DNA of 64,000 bases from Nocardioides lijunqiniae (lineage in GTDB: Bacteria; Actinomycetota; Actinomycetes; Propionibacteriales; Nocardioidaceae): the NCBI RefSeq assembly GCF_015024225.1, contig NZ_JACJGM010000027.1:1-64000 (forward strand), in the 5' to 3' direction. Of the stretch, positions 35,667 through 43,736 are shown piece after piece; the first letter of the stretch is position 1, and each line of letters starts with the position of its first letter. The translations under genes were made by a program, and so were the position numbers. The notes beneath the pieces were generated by a model. The model saw only the letters and a program-made list of their open reading frames with translations, was not told where the DNA came from and searched no databases.

Positions 35667-36596
35667 ATGGCTCGCACACGGTTCGTCGGTGACTCGGGAC
35701 TCACCGCCCGCATGACGCTCGTGATGTTCCTGCTCGGGGCGGTCTTCGTCGCCCTGATCGGGGGCCTCATGGTGATCCTCGGCGGTCAGGGAGGCATGGG
35801 ACTCGCGGTGCTCGTCGGGCTCGCCGGCATCGGCGTCGCGATCTACCAGTGGTACTCCTCGGACAAGGTCGCGATGCGCGCGATGCGGGCCCGCGAGGTC
35901 AGCCCGCAGGAGGCCCCGGAGCTGCACGGCATGATCGACCGGCTGTGCGCGCTGGCCGACATGCCCAAGCCCCGCGTCGGCATCGCCGACTCGCGCGTGC
36001 CCAACGCCTTCGCCACCGGCCGGTCCCCGGACCGCGCGGTCGTCTGCGTCACGACCGGCATCCTGCAGACCCTCACTGCCGAGGAGCTGGAGGGGGTCCT
36101 GGCGCACGAGCTGTCCCACGTCGCCCACCGCGACGTCCTCGTGATGACCGTCGCCTCGTCGGCCGGCATCGCTGCCGGGATGCTCACCCAGGGCGCGCAG
36201 TACGGCGCGTTCTTCGGCGGCAACCGCCGCGACAACAACAGCAACGGCCTGCCCATCTGGCTGGTCGTGCTCGTCGTCAGCCTGGTCGTCTACGCCGTCA
36301 GCTTCGTGCTGCTGCGCATCCTCTCGCGCTACCGCGAGCTGTCCGCCGACCGCGCGGGCGCCTACCTCACGATGAAGCCCGCCGCCCTGGCCTCGGCCCT
36401 GCAGAAGATCACCGGCGAGATCAACCAGATACCGCAGAAGGACCTCCGCCAGATGGCCGCCGCGAGCGCGCTGTGCATCGCCCCGGCCGCGGCCGGCGTC
36501 TCGCTGCGCACGCTCACCTCGACCCACCCGTCGCTCGAGCAGCGCCTCGAGCAGCTCGCCAAGATCCAGGCCGAGCTCGGCCGGCCGACCGTCTGA
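35667..36596 (+). CDS. htpX: HtpX-type membrane zinc metalloprotease (M48)
   Basis: Degrades damaged membrane proteins. The ATG at 35667 gives 309 residues. Two helices near the N-terminus (about 15-55) precede the zinc site VLAHELSHVAHRDV near residue 150. Two more helices follow, then the third zinc ligand in RELSADRAGAYL. Its place inside the psp operon ties it to membrane stress. GAGAAT 6 nt before the start could be an internal leaderless promoter. The stop and the next ATG share one base (TGATG). Confidence 0.93.
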   Translation: MARTRFVGDSGLTARMTLVMFLLGAVFVALIGGLMVILGGQGGMGLAVLVGLAGIGVAIYQWYSSDKVAMRAMRAREVSPQEAPELHGMIDRLCALADMPKPRVGIADSRVPNAFATGRSPDRAVVCVTTGILQTLTAEELEGVLAHELSHVAHRDVLVMTVASSAGIAAGMLTQGAQYGAFFGGNRRDNNSNGLPIWLVVLVVSLVVYAVSFVLLRILSRYRELSADRAGAYLTMKPAALASALQKITGEINQIPQKDLRQMAAASALCIAPAAAGVSLRTLTSTHPSLEQRLEQLAKIQAELGRPTV

Positions 36597-37168
36597 TGGG
36601 CTTCTGGCAGGCGGTCACGGGCCGCTCCCGGCCCAAGCAGGCCGACCTCGACGCGCTGTTCCTCATCCCCAGCGCCGCGATCACGCTGCAGACCACCATC
36701 GGGCTCACGCCCACCGGGGTCGGCTCGGTCTGCTACCGGGCGGCCGACGGGGCCGGCTTCGCCGACACCCAGAAGGACGTCGTCTCGTTGATCACCGGCG
36801 CGGTCGACGCGCCGGAGGTCGAGGTCTCCGGCGACGGCTTCGGCTTCACCTGGCTGACCGTGCACCGCGAGCCCGACGACGTCGGGGGGCTCTGCACCGA
36901 CCTGCACGCGGTCAACACGACGTTGGAGGCGGAGGGGTTCGGCCCCTCGCTGCTGTGCTCCCTCGTGCCGTTCGCCGACTCCGCCGGCCGTCGGATCGGT
37001 CTGGTCTACCTCTACAAGCAGTCGTCGTTCTACGCCTTCGCCCCGACCGGACCGCAGCAGCGGGACAACCTGCTGGAGATCCAGGTGCGCGACACCCTCG
37101 CCTCCGAGATCCCGATGGAGCAGGACCTCTCCCGGTGGCTGGCCGTCTGGGGCGCCCCCGGCCTCTGA
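36596..37168 (+). CDS. pspAB: PspA-associated protein PspAB
   Basis: A 190-residue protein beginning MGFWQAVTGRSRPKQADLDALF and containing GLTPTGVGSVCYR and LVYLYKQSSFYAFAPTG, which match the PspAB family found next to pspA and htpX in actinobacteria. No membrane segment or catalytic motif is seen. It is coupled to htpX by TGATG. Confidence 0.9.
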   Translation: MGFWQAVTGRSRPKQADLDALFLIPSAAITLQTTIGLTPTGVGSVCYRAADGAGFADTQKDVVSLITGAVDAPEVEVSGDGFGFTWLTVHREPDDVGGLCTDLHAVNTTLEAEGFGPSLLCSLVPFADSAGRRIGLVYLYKQSSFYAFAPTGPQQRDNLLEIQVRDTLASEIPMEQDLSRWLAVWGAPGL

Positions 37169-37209
37169 GGACCGCCCGTTCCCGCACGAAAGGATGGGAG
37201 ACTCCTGGG

Positions 37210-38394
37210 ATGACGACCAGCACTCTCGAGGACCAGCGACGCGCGGCAGGCATCGCGGCCTACGACCTGCTCGAGCGGCCGCCCCGGCGCGACCTGGTCG
37301 CCCTGGTCGAGCTCGCGGCGCTGGTGTGCGACGTCCCGATGGCCACGATCAACCTGATCACCGACGCCCACCAGCACCAGGTGGCTGCGGTCGGCTTCGA
37401 CGCCTCGGTGTGCCGGCGCGAGGACTCCATGTGCGCGGCGGTGCTGGACGCCGACACCCCGATCGTTGTCACCGACGCGCGGCTGGACCCCCGTTTCCAG
37501 GACAACCCGTTCGTCACGGGCGCGATCGGCGACGTGCGCTTCTACGCCTCGCACAAGCTCGTGACGCCCGCGGGCATCGCCATCGGCACCCTGTGCGTGT
37601 TCGACACCGAGCCGCGTGCGCTCGACACCCAGCAGGTGGGCGCGCTCGCGACCCTCGCCGACCGGGTCGTCGACGTCCTGGAGCTCTCGCTCACGACCAA
37701 GCGCCTGGCCGAGACCCTGTCGCAGGTCGAGGACTCCAACCAGCGGCTGGCGTCGTTCGCCGGTCAGGTCAGCCACGACCTGAAGTCGCCGCTGACCAGC
37801 GTCACCATGTCGCTGGAGCTCGTGCACGACCACCTCACCGAGGGCGCCGACCCCCAGGAGGCCCGGTGGCTGGTCGACCGTGCGCTCCAGGGCTCGCAGC
37901 GCATGGCCCTGCTGATCGACGACGTCCTCGACTTCGCCCGCGTGAGCGGCTCCCTCAAGCTCACGTCGGTCGACGTCGGCGCCCTGCTGGGTGACGTGCG
38001 CGTCGACCTCGAGTCGGCTCTCGCCGACGTGCGGCTCGAGGCGGGGCCGCTCCCGACCGTCCCGGGCGACGAGGTCCAGCTCCGCGCCCTGCTGCAGAAC
38101 CTCGTCGGCAACGCCGCCAAGTTCCGGGTCGCCGGCCGTCCGCCGGTGGTACGGGTCGGGGCTCGTCCCACCGCCGGCGGCTGGCGGATCGAGGTCACCG
38201 ACAACGGGCCGGGCGTCCCGGCCGGCGACCGCGAGCGGGTCTTCCTGCCGCTGGCACGGGCCGCGAGCAGCGTCGACGGCTCCGGCATCGGGCTGGCGAC
38301 CTGCCGGCGGATCGTCGAGGCCCACGGCGGAGCCATCGGGCTCGACGAGGCCGATGGCGGCGGCACCGTCGCGTGGTTCGAGCTGCCCCAGTGA
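37210..38394 (+). CDS. GAF-domain sensor histidine kinase
   Basis: A 394-residue cytoplasmic kinase. It has an N-terminal GAF domain (about 15-165, with DAHQHQVAAVGFD, CAAVLDADTPIVVTDAR and GIAIGTLCVFD), a HisKA domain with His189 in SHDLKSPL, and an ATPase domain with QNLVGNAAKF, DNGPGVP and GSGIGLATCRRIVEAHGG. There are no membrane helices and no cognate regulator next door. It may be read through from the psp operon 41 bp upstream, so an envelope or redox signal is possible but unproven. Confidence 0.92.
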   Translation: MTTSTLEDQRRAAGIAAYDLLERPPRRDLVALVELAALVCDVPMATINLITDAHQHQVAAVGFDASVCRREDSMCAAVLDADTPIVVTDARLDPRFQDNPFVTGAIGDVRFYASHKLVTPAGIAIGTLCVFDTEPRALDTQQVGALATLADRVVDVLELSLTTKRLAETLSQVEDSNQRLASFAGQVSHDLKSPLTSVTMSLELVHDHLTEGADPQEARWLVDRALQGSQRMALLIDDVLDFARVSGSLKLTSVDVGALLGDVRVDLESALADVRLEAGPLPTVPGDEVQLRALLQNLVGNAAKFRVAGRPPVVRVGARPTAGGWRIEVTDNGPGVPAGDRERVFLPLARAASSVDGSGIGLATCRRIVEAHGGAIGLDEADGGGTVAWFELPQ

Positions 38395-38428
38395 CGGGGG
38401 AGTGACGGCGGAGTGACGGGGGCCCGGG

Positions 38429-39622
38429 TCAGTCCTTGTGGGACTTGCCGGGCAGGTCGAGCATCCGCTGCAGCGCGACGAGCGCGTCGCGCTCGGTGTC
38501 GTCGTCGACGTCGATCTGGTTGACCACGATCCCGTTGACCAGCGACTCCAGCGCCCACACCAGGTGCGGGAGGTCGATCCGGTTCATCGTGGAGCAGTAG
38601 CAGACGTTCTTCTCGAGAAAGACGATGTTCTTGTCCGGGTGGTCCTGCGCGAGCCGCTTCACGAGGTTCAGCTCGGTGCCGATCGCCCAGGTGGAGCCGG
38701 CAGGCGCCGCCTCGATCGTCTTGATGATGAACTCCGTCGACCCCACCAGGTCGGCCTTGAGCACGACCTCGTGCGTGCACTCGGGGTGCACCAGGATCTG
38801 GATGTCCGGCACGGTGGCGCGCAGGGTGTCGATGACCTCGGGGGAGAAGCGGCCGTGCACCGAGCAGTGGCCCTTCCACAGGATCATCGTCGCGTCGACC
38901 AGCTGCTGCTGCGTCAGGCCGCCGTTGGGCTTCTGCGGGTCCCACACGACGCAGTCGTCGAGGGTGAGGCCCATCTTCAGCACGGCGGTGTTGCGACCGA
39001 GGTGCTGGTCGGGGAAGAAGAGCACCTTGCGCCCGGGGCCGCCGGCCTCGAGGGGCTGCTTCTGGTCGAAGGCCCACTCCAGCGCGGTCTCGGCGTTGGA
39101 GGAGGTGCACACGATGCCGCCGTTGCGGCCGCAGAACGCCTTGATGTCGGCGCTGGAGTTCATGTAGGTCACCGGGACGACGGCGTCCTGGACGCCGGCC
39201 TCGGCGAGCGCGTCCCAGGCGTCCTCGACCTGGGAGAGCACGGCCATGTCGGCCATGGAGCACCCGGCGGAGAGGTCGGGCAGCACCACGCGCTGGTGCG
39301 GGCCGGTGAGGATGTCGGCCGACTCGGCCATGAAGTGGACGCCGCAGAAGACGATGTACTCGGCCTCGGGGCGCCCGGCCGCGTCGCGGGCCAGCTTGAA
39401 CGAGTCGCCGGTGACGTCGGCGAACTGGATGACCTCGTCGCGCTGGTAGTGGTGGCCGAGCACGAACACGCGCTCGCCCAGCGCCTCCTTCGCGGCCCGG
39501 GCTCGGGCGACGAGCGAGGGGTCGGAGGTCTCGGGCAGGTCGCCCGGGCACTCGACGCCCCGCTCGGAGGAGAGGTCGACCCCGCGGCCGAGCGGCAGGA
39601 GGGGCAGGTCGACGGTCGTCAT
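38429..39622 (-). CDS. nadA: Quinolinate synthase A
   Basis: Condenses iminoaspartate with dihydroxyacetone phosphate for NAD synthesis, using a [4Fe-4S] cluster. The 397-residue protein has the substrate motif GHHYQRDEVIQFAD and candidate cluster cysteines in IVFCGVHFM, SAGCSMADM, HPECTHEV and KNVCYCSTMNR. nadB and nadC are not adjacent. The ATG is preceded by TAGGAT at 7 nt and no ribosome site. Confidence 0.95.
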   Translation of the reverse strand: MTTVDLPLLPLGRGVDLSSERGVECPGDLPETSDPSLVARARAAKEALGERVFVLGHHYQRDEVIQFADVTGDSFKLARDAAGRPEAEYIVFCGVHFMAESADILTGPHQRVVLPDLSAGCSMADMAVLSQVEDAWDALAEAGVQDAVVPVTYMNSSADIKAFCGRNGGIVCTSSNAETALEWAFDQKQPLEAGGPGRKVLFFPDQHLGRNTAVLKMGLTLDDCVVWDPQKPNGGLTQQQLVDATMILWKGHCSVHGRFSPEVIDTLRATVPDIQILVHPECTHEVVLKADLVGSTEFIIKTIEAAPAGSTWAIGTELNLVKRLAQDHPDKNIVFLEKNVCYCSTMNRIDLPHLVWALESLVNGIVVNQIDVDDDTERDALVALQRMLDLPGKSHKD

Positions 39623-39629
39623 GGCACCG

Positions 39630-39635
39630 ATCCTA
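39630..39635 (-). promoter_or_regulatory. Probable -10 of nadA (leaderless)
   Basis: TAGGAT on the minus strand ends 7 nt before the nadA ATG. Confidence 0.5.
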
Positions 39636-39652
39636 GTTCGCTGGGAGGTCCG

Positions 39653-40534
39653 CTAGAGCAGGGCACCGGAGTGAACGTACGGCGACGGCGGGCTCATTCC
39701 CCGCAGTCCGAGGTAGCCCTCGGAGTGCAGCTCGAGGCGCGCGGCCATCCCCACGTCGATCGCCCACTCGTTGGCGGCCGTGACGTGGGCGATCGTCTGC
39801 TCCGCCGGACCGTCCGCGACCGCCGCCCAGAGCAGCCGCGTGGCGGTCGCGCGCGTGGTCGCCGCGAGCAGCTGGACGGCCCCGCTGCCGTCGACGTAGG
39901 CGTAGCCGGAGCCCGTGGTCGAGTCGGACACGAGGGGGCGCCAGAGCCGCTGCATCAGCGGGTGGTCGGGGCCGTGCGCCGCGTCGCGCACCTGGCGGTC
40001 GATCGAGTCCATCAGGTCGGTGTCGGAGGCCGAGCCCTCACGCACCCGTTCGACGACCGGGATCGCCGAGCGGTCGACGGTGCCGGTGAGGTGCATCTGC
40101 GGGTGCAGCGTGAAGCCGGCCAGCCGGTAGCGCCGCGCCGACCTCGGGTCGCTGCCCGCCGACAGCATCCCGCGCAGGCAGCCCCGCCCGTGGTGCAGGG
40201 CCGCCTCCAGCAGCTGGCGGCCGATCCCGCGCGACTGCAGCCCCGGCCGCACGGCGTACGTCGCCAGGCACCAGGTCTTGTCGCGGACGAACGACGTCGC
40301 CATGCCGATCAGGCCGCTGTCGTCGTCGGCCACCCAGCAGCCGCCGGGGTCGGTCTCCAGGAGGTGCCGGGTGCGGAGCAGCCACGCCTCGCGCCGCGCG
40401 GGCGGGCGCAGCTCGGGATCGGGCGCGTCGCGGCGCTGCATCCTCCGGTCGAGGTCGAGGAAGCTCTCGGCGCTGAGGCGCTCGGCGTCCGCGACGTCCT
40501 CGGGCCGCATCGGGCGGATCGTCACCTCGGTCAC
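39653..40534 (-). CDS. GNAT-family N-acetyltransferase, two-domain
   Basis: A 293-residue protein. The N-terminal GNAT domain has YAVRPGLQSRGIGRQLLEAAL (about 90-110). The C-terminal half (about 150-293) looks like a second, degenerate acetyltransferase fold (GYAYVDGSGAVQLLAATTRATATRLLWAA in parts). The substrate is unknown. GTG start, with TAGGCT 6 nt upstream. It is divergent from glycerate kinase. Confidence 0.87.
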   Translation of the reverse strand: MTEVTIRPMRPEDVADAERLSAESFLDLDRRMQRRDAPDPELRPPARREAWLLRTRHLLETDPGGCWVADDDSGLIGMATSFVRDKTWCLATYAVRPGLQSRGIGRQLLEAALHHGRGCLRGMLSAGSDPRSARRYRLAGFTLHPQMHLTGTVDRSAIPVVERVREGSASDTDLMDSIDRQVRDAAHGPDHPLMQRLWRPLVSDSTTGSGYAYVDGSGAVQLLAATTRATATRLLWAAVADGPAEQTIAHVTAANEWAIDVGMAARLELHSEGYLGLRGMSPPSPYVHSGALL

Positions 40535-40540
40535 GTGACG

Positions 40541-40546
40541 AGCCTA
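40541..40546 (-). promoter_or_regulatory. Probable -10 of the GNAT gene (leaderless)
   Basis: TAGGCT on the minus strand, 6 nt before the GTG at 40534. It lies in CCTAGG, a palindrome in a short divergent gap shared with glycerate kinase. Confidence 0.45.
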
Positions 40547-40568
40547 GGTCTCGGTCAGGATGGGCCGC

Positions 40569-41666
40569 ATGCGAGTTCTGGTGGCGCCCGACAAGTTCGC
40601 CGGCACGTTGACGGCGGTGGAGGCGGCGCGTGCCATCGCCGAGGGCTGGGCCCGGCGGGCGCCCGCCGACGAGCTGGATCTCGCTCCGATGTCGGACGGG
40701 GGCCCGGGCTTCGTCGACGTGCTGCACGCGAGCCTCGGCGGGGAGCTGCTCGCGGTCACGGTCAGCGGCCCGTTCGGCGCGCCGACGCCCGCGACCGTCC
40801 TGGTGGTCGGGGACACCGCCTACGTCGAGACCGCCCAGGCCTGCGGGCAGCCGCTCGTGGCGGGGCAGGACGTCGAGCGCGCCAGCACCGTCGGCGTCGG
40901 CGAGCTGCTGCTGGCCGCCGCCGGGACCGGCGCCACGACGGTGGTCGTGGGCCTGGGCGGCAGCGGCACCAACGACGGGGGAGCCGGCCTGCTCGCGGCG
41001 CTGGGCGCCACCTCCAACGGGGTGCTCGACGGCGGTCCCGCCGCTCTCGCCGGCCTCACGGAGGTCGACCTCGGCCCCGCGCGCGAGCGCGTGGCCGGCC
41101 TGAGGCTGGTGGCCGCCACCGACGTGGACATCCCCCTGGCCGGGCTCTTCGGGGCGACCAAGGCGTTCGGGGCGCAACGCGGCATCGCCGAGGACCGGCT
41201 CCTGACGGTGGACGGCTGGCTGGAGGCCCTCGCGGTCGCCACCGACCGTCGTACGGCGCTGGACAAGGGCGCCGGTGCGGCGGGCGGGCTCGGCTTCGCG
41301 CTGCTGTGCCTCGGGGCCGTCCGCGAGCCCGGCATCGCGCTGGTGGCCGCGGCCGTCGGTCTCGCCGACCGGGCACGGACCGCCGACCTGGTCCTGACCG
41401 GGGAGGGCGCCTTCGACTTCTCCAGCCGCTCCGGCAAGGTGCCCTACGGCGTGGCCGAGGTGGCGCAGCAGGCGCTGCGCCCGTGCGTGGCGCTGGCCGG
41501 CCAGGTGCTCGTCGGCTCCCGCGAGATGCGCGCGCTCGGCGTCGAGTCGGCGTACTCGCTGGTCGACCTGGTGGGCGATGAGCGTGCCTTCGCCGACCCG
41601 GCCGGCTCCCTGGCCGCGCTCGCGGAGCGCGTCGCGCGCACCTGGTCTCCTCGAACAGAGGAATAA
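40569..41666 (+). CDS. Glycerate kinase
   Basis: Phosphorylates glycerate. This is a 365-residue protein of the GarK/GlxK family: MRVLVAPDKFAGTLTAVEAA start, APMSDGGPGF, GLGGSGTNDGGAGLLAALG, KGAGAAGGLGFAL and TGEGAFDFSSRSGKVP. ATG 40560, three codons earlier, is an alternative start; 40569 has AGGATGGG in front. A glycerate kinase next to an ErpA gene also occurs in mycobacteria (Rv2205c-Rv2204c). Confidence 0.94.
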   Translation: MRVLVAPDKFAGTLTAVEAARAIAEGWARRAPADELDLAPMSDGGPGFVDVLHASLGGELLAVTVSGPFGAPTPATVLVVGDTAYVETAQACGQPLVAGQDVERASTVGVGELLLAAAGTGATTVVVGLGGSGTNDGGAGLLAALGATSNGVLDGGPAALAGLTEVDLGPARERVAGLRLVAATDVDIPLAGLFGATKAFGAQRGIAEDRLLTVDGWLEALAVATDRRTALDKGAGAAGGLGFALLCLGAVREPGIALVAAAVGLADRARTADLVLTGEGAFDFSSRSGKVPYGVAEVAQQALRPCVALAGQVLVGSREMRALGVESAYSLVDLVGDERAFADPAGSLAALAERVARTWSPRTEE

Positions 41667-41671
41667 CCGGG

Positions 41672-41710
41672 CGTGTGCGACGATTGGAACCGGTAAGAAA
41701 CCCGCACACG
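41672..41710 (+). other. Inverted repeat upstream of erpA
   Basis: CGTGTGCG/CGCACACG (41672-41679 and 41703-41710) encloses 23 nt just before the erpA ribosome site. It may be part of the erpA leader or an operator; no function can be assigned. Confidence 0.35.
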
Positions 41711-41726
41711 GACTGGGAGTCACCAC

Positions 41727-42089
41727 ATGACCGAGCAGGTCGAGACCACCACAGAGCGCCGCACCGACCAGATCAACCTGAGCCCGGTCGCCGCTGCGAA
41801 GGTGCAGAGCCTTCTCGCGCAGGAGGGTCGTGACGACCTCCAGCTGCGCATCTCGGTGCAGCCCGGCGGTTGCAGCGGCCTGCGCTACCAGCTGTTCTTC
41901 GACGAGCGCAGCCTCGACGGTGACGTCGTCACCGACTTCGACAGCGTCAGCGTCGTGGTCGACCGGATGAGCGTCCCCTACCTCAACGGCGCGATGATCG
42001 ACTTCGTCGACAGCATCGAGAAGCAGGGCTTCACGATCGACAACCCCAACGCCACGGGCTCGTGCGCGTGTGGAGACTCGTTCCACTGA
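41727..42089 (+). CDS. erpA: ErpA-type iron-sulfur cluster insertion protein
   Basis: An A-type carrier that inserts Fe-S clusters. The 120-residue protein has the three cluster cysteines in QPGGCSGLRYQ and SCACGDSF near the C-terminus. It has normal length with a short polar N-terminus. GGGAG precedes the ATG. A strong terminator follows. It may serve clients here such as NadA, but that is only inferred. Confidence 0.94.
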   Translation: MTEQVETTTERRTDQINLSPVAAAKVQSLLAQEGRDDLQLRISVQPGGCSGLRYQLFFDERSLDGDVVTDFDSVSVVVDRMSVPYLNGAMIDFVDSIEKQGFTIDNPNATGSCACGDSFH

Positions 42090-42134
42090 TCGCAGCCGCC
42101 GATCCCTCGGCAGCAGCAGCCTGACGCACCAAGC

Positions 42135-42169
42135 AACAGCCCCCCGCCGGTCACCGGCGGGGGGCTGTT
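42135..42169 (+). terminator. Terminator after erpA
   Basis: A perfect 16-bp stem, AACAGCCCCCCGCCGG with its complement (42135-42150, 42154-42169), with a 3-nt loop and ending in TT. Confidence 0.85.
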
Positions 42170-42224
42170 CGGTCTCAACAGGCCTGAGGGAGAGGAGGGG
42201 TCGGCCTGTCGAGGGTTGGGGGGA

Positions 42225-42455
42225 TCAGTCGAGATGGAGCTGCAGCGCATTGGCGAGGCGGGTCGCCGCGTCGGAGATCCGGATCTCGCGCTTGGGGACC
42301 TCGCGGGGGAAGTCGGCGAACAGGATGCTCGGCGCGGGCCGCGAGGCGTCGCGGGCGACGCGCTCGAGCCGCGACTCGAGGCGCAGGTTGCGGCCCGCCG
42401 CCTCGCAGTCGGCGCGCATCTGCTGGGGGCTGGTGAGCTCCTCGTACGGCGTCAT
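42225..42455 (-). CDS. Small hypothetical protein
   Basis: A 76-residue, charged, apparently soluble protein (MTPYEELTSPQQMRADCEAAGRN in parts; Arg/Glu-rich centre; C-terminal helix SDAATRLANALQLHL). No family is recognised. It is supported by a TAGCGT box 6 nt before the ATG and by the terminator just beyond its end. It is divergent from adenosine kinase. Confidence 0.6.
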   Translation of the reverse strand: MTPYEELTSPQQMRADCEAAGRNLRLESRLERVARDASRPAPSILFADFPREVPKREIRISDAATRLANALQLHLD

Positions 42456-42461
42456 GCCTCG

Positions 42462-42467
42462 ACGCTA
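42462..42467 (-). promoter_or_regulatory. Probable -10 of the small hypothetical gene (leaderless)
   Basis: TAGCGT on the minus strand, 6 nt before the ATG at 42455. The inverted repeat GGCTAC-N6-GTAGCC (42470-42487) lies just upstream, between this gene and adoK, and could be an operator for either. Confidence 0.45.
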
Positions 42468-42504
42468 TTGGCTACTCCCGCGTAGCCCCAGCAGTACCCG
42501 TCGG

Positions 42505-42510
42505 TAGTGT
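42505..42510 (+). promoter_or_regulatory. Probable -10 of adoK (leaderless)
   Basis: TAGTGT ends 8 nt before the ATG at 42519; the same hexamer precedes the aldo/keto reductase gene at similar spacing. Confidence 0.5.
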
Positions 42511-42518
42511 TCCGTGTC

Positions 42519-43499
42519 ATGTCCTCTGGCTCGCTCCTCATCGCCGGCTCCATCGCCTCCGACCACCTGATGACCTTCGGGGGGAGGTTCGAGGACTCGC
42601 TCGTCGTCGAGCAGCTGCACAACATCTCCGTGTCGTTCCTCGTCAACGACCTCGAGATCCGGCGCGGGGGAGTGGCGCCCAACATGTGCTTCGGTCTCGG
42701 GCGCCTCGGGCTGCGGCCCGTCCTGGTCGGGGCGGCCGGCGAGGACTTCGCCGACTACCGCTCCTGGCTCGAGCGCCACCACGTCGACTGCCACTCGGTG
42801 CACATCTCCACGACCAAGCACACCGCGCGCTTCGTCTGCACCACCGACTCGACGATGGCGCAGTTCGCGTCGTTCTACCCCGGGGCGATGAGCGAAGCCC
42901 GCCAGATCGAGCTGCAGCCCATCGTGCAGCGGGTCGGCGAGCCCGACTACGTCCTGATCGGCGCCGACGACCCCGAGGCGATGCGCCGCCACACGCACGA
43001 GTGCCGGCAGCGCGCCTACCCGTTCATCTCCGACTGCTCCCAGCAGCTGGCCTTCTCCGACGGCGAGCTGATCCGCGACCTCATCGACGGCGCCGCGATC
43101 CTCTTCTCCAACGAGTACGAGTCGCACATGATCGAGCAGAAGACCGGCTGGTCGGCCGAGGAGATCCTGTCCCGGGTCGGCACCCAGGTGGTCACGCTCG
43201 GCGCGCAGGGCGCCCGCATCACCCGCGCCGGCGAGCCCGTCATCGAGGTGCCCGCCGCCAAGGACGTCACGGCCGTGGAGCCGACCGGCGTCGGCGACGC
43301 CTTCCGGGCCGGCTTCCTGGCCGGCCTCAGCTGGGAGCTCGGCCTGGAGCGGGCCGCGCAGGTCGGCTGCGTGCTGGCGGCGTACGTCGTCGAGACGGTC
43401 GGCACGCAGGAGTACACGTTCTCCCACGCCCAGTTCGTCGCCCGGGTCGAGGACTCCTACGGCCCGGAGGCCGCGGCCGACGTGGCCGCGCACCTCTGA
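42519..43499 (+). CDS. adoK: Adenosine kinase (PfkB family)
   Basis: Phosphorylates adenosine to AMP. The 326-residue protein has GSIASDHLMTFGGRFEDSL near the start, VSFLVNDLEIRRGGVAPNM, TARFVCTTDSTMAQFASFYPGAMSEA (in parts) and the catalytic PTGVGDAFRAGFLAGLS. It follows the pattern I recall for mycobacterial adenosine kinase (Rv2202c, also called CbhK), and the neighbouring erpA and ctaC genes agree. ATG 42519 is preferred because of the -10 box; GTG 42507 is also in frame. Confidence 0.88.
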   Translation: MSSGSLLIAGSIASDHLMTFGGRFEDSLVVEQLHNISVSFLVNDLEIRRGGVAPNMCFGLGRLGLRPVLVGAAGEDFADYRSWLERHHVDCHSVHISTTKHTARFVCTTDSTMAQFASFYPGAMSEARQIELQPIVQRVGEPDYVLIGADDPEAMRRHTHECRQRAYPFISDCSQQLAFSDGELIRDLIDGAAILFSNEYESHMIEQKTGWSAEEILSRVGTQVVTLGAQGARITRAGEPVIEVPAAKDVTAVEPTGVGDAFRAGFLAGLSWELGLERAAQVGCVLAAYVVETVGTQEYTFSHAQFVARVEDSYGPEAAADVAAHL

Positions 43500-43502
43500 C
43501 GG

Positions 43503-43736
43503 CTAGGACAGCCGGCGCACCACGAAGCGGGGCGCGCCGTCGTCGGCGGTGTCCTCGCCGACGTACTCCTGGCCGCGCATGCGGCACCACGCCGGTACGT
43601 CGTGACGTGCGGCGGGGTCGTGGGCGACCACCGCGAGCAGCTCGCCCACGCCCACGTCGGCGAGGTGACGGCCCAGCTCGATGATCGGTCGGGGGCACGG
43701 CAGCTCGCGGCAGTCGAGCTCGACGGCGGGGGTCAC
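43503..43736 (-). CDS. TusA-family sulfurtransferase
   Basis: A 77-residue sulfur-carrier protein. The start VTPAVELDCRELPCPRPIIELGRHL holds the active cysteine in the CPxP motif. The GTG overlaps the cysteine desulfurase stop by 4 bp, so the two are probably partners in sulfur relay. The recipient (tRNA thiolation, molybdopterin or another pathway) is not shown here. Confidence 0.9.
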   Translation of the reverse strand: MTPAVELDCRELPCPRPIIELGRHLADVGVGELLAVVAHDPAARHDVPAWCRMRGQEYVGEDTADDGAPRFVVRRLS

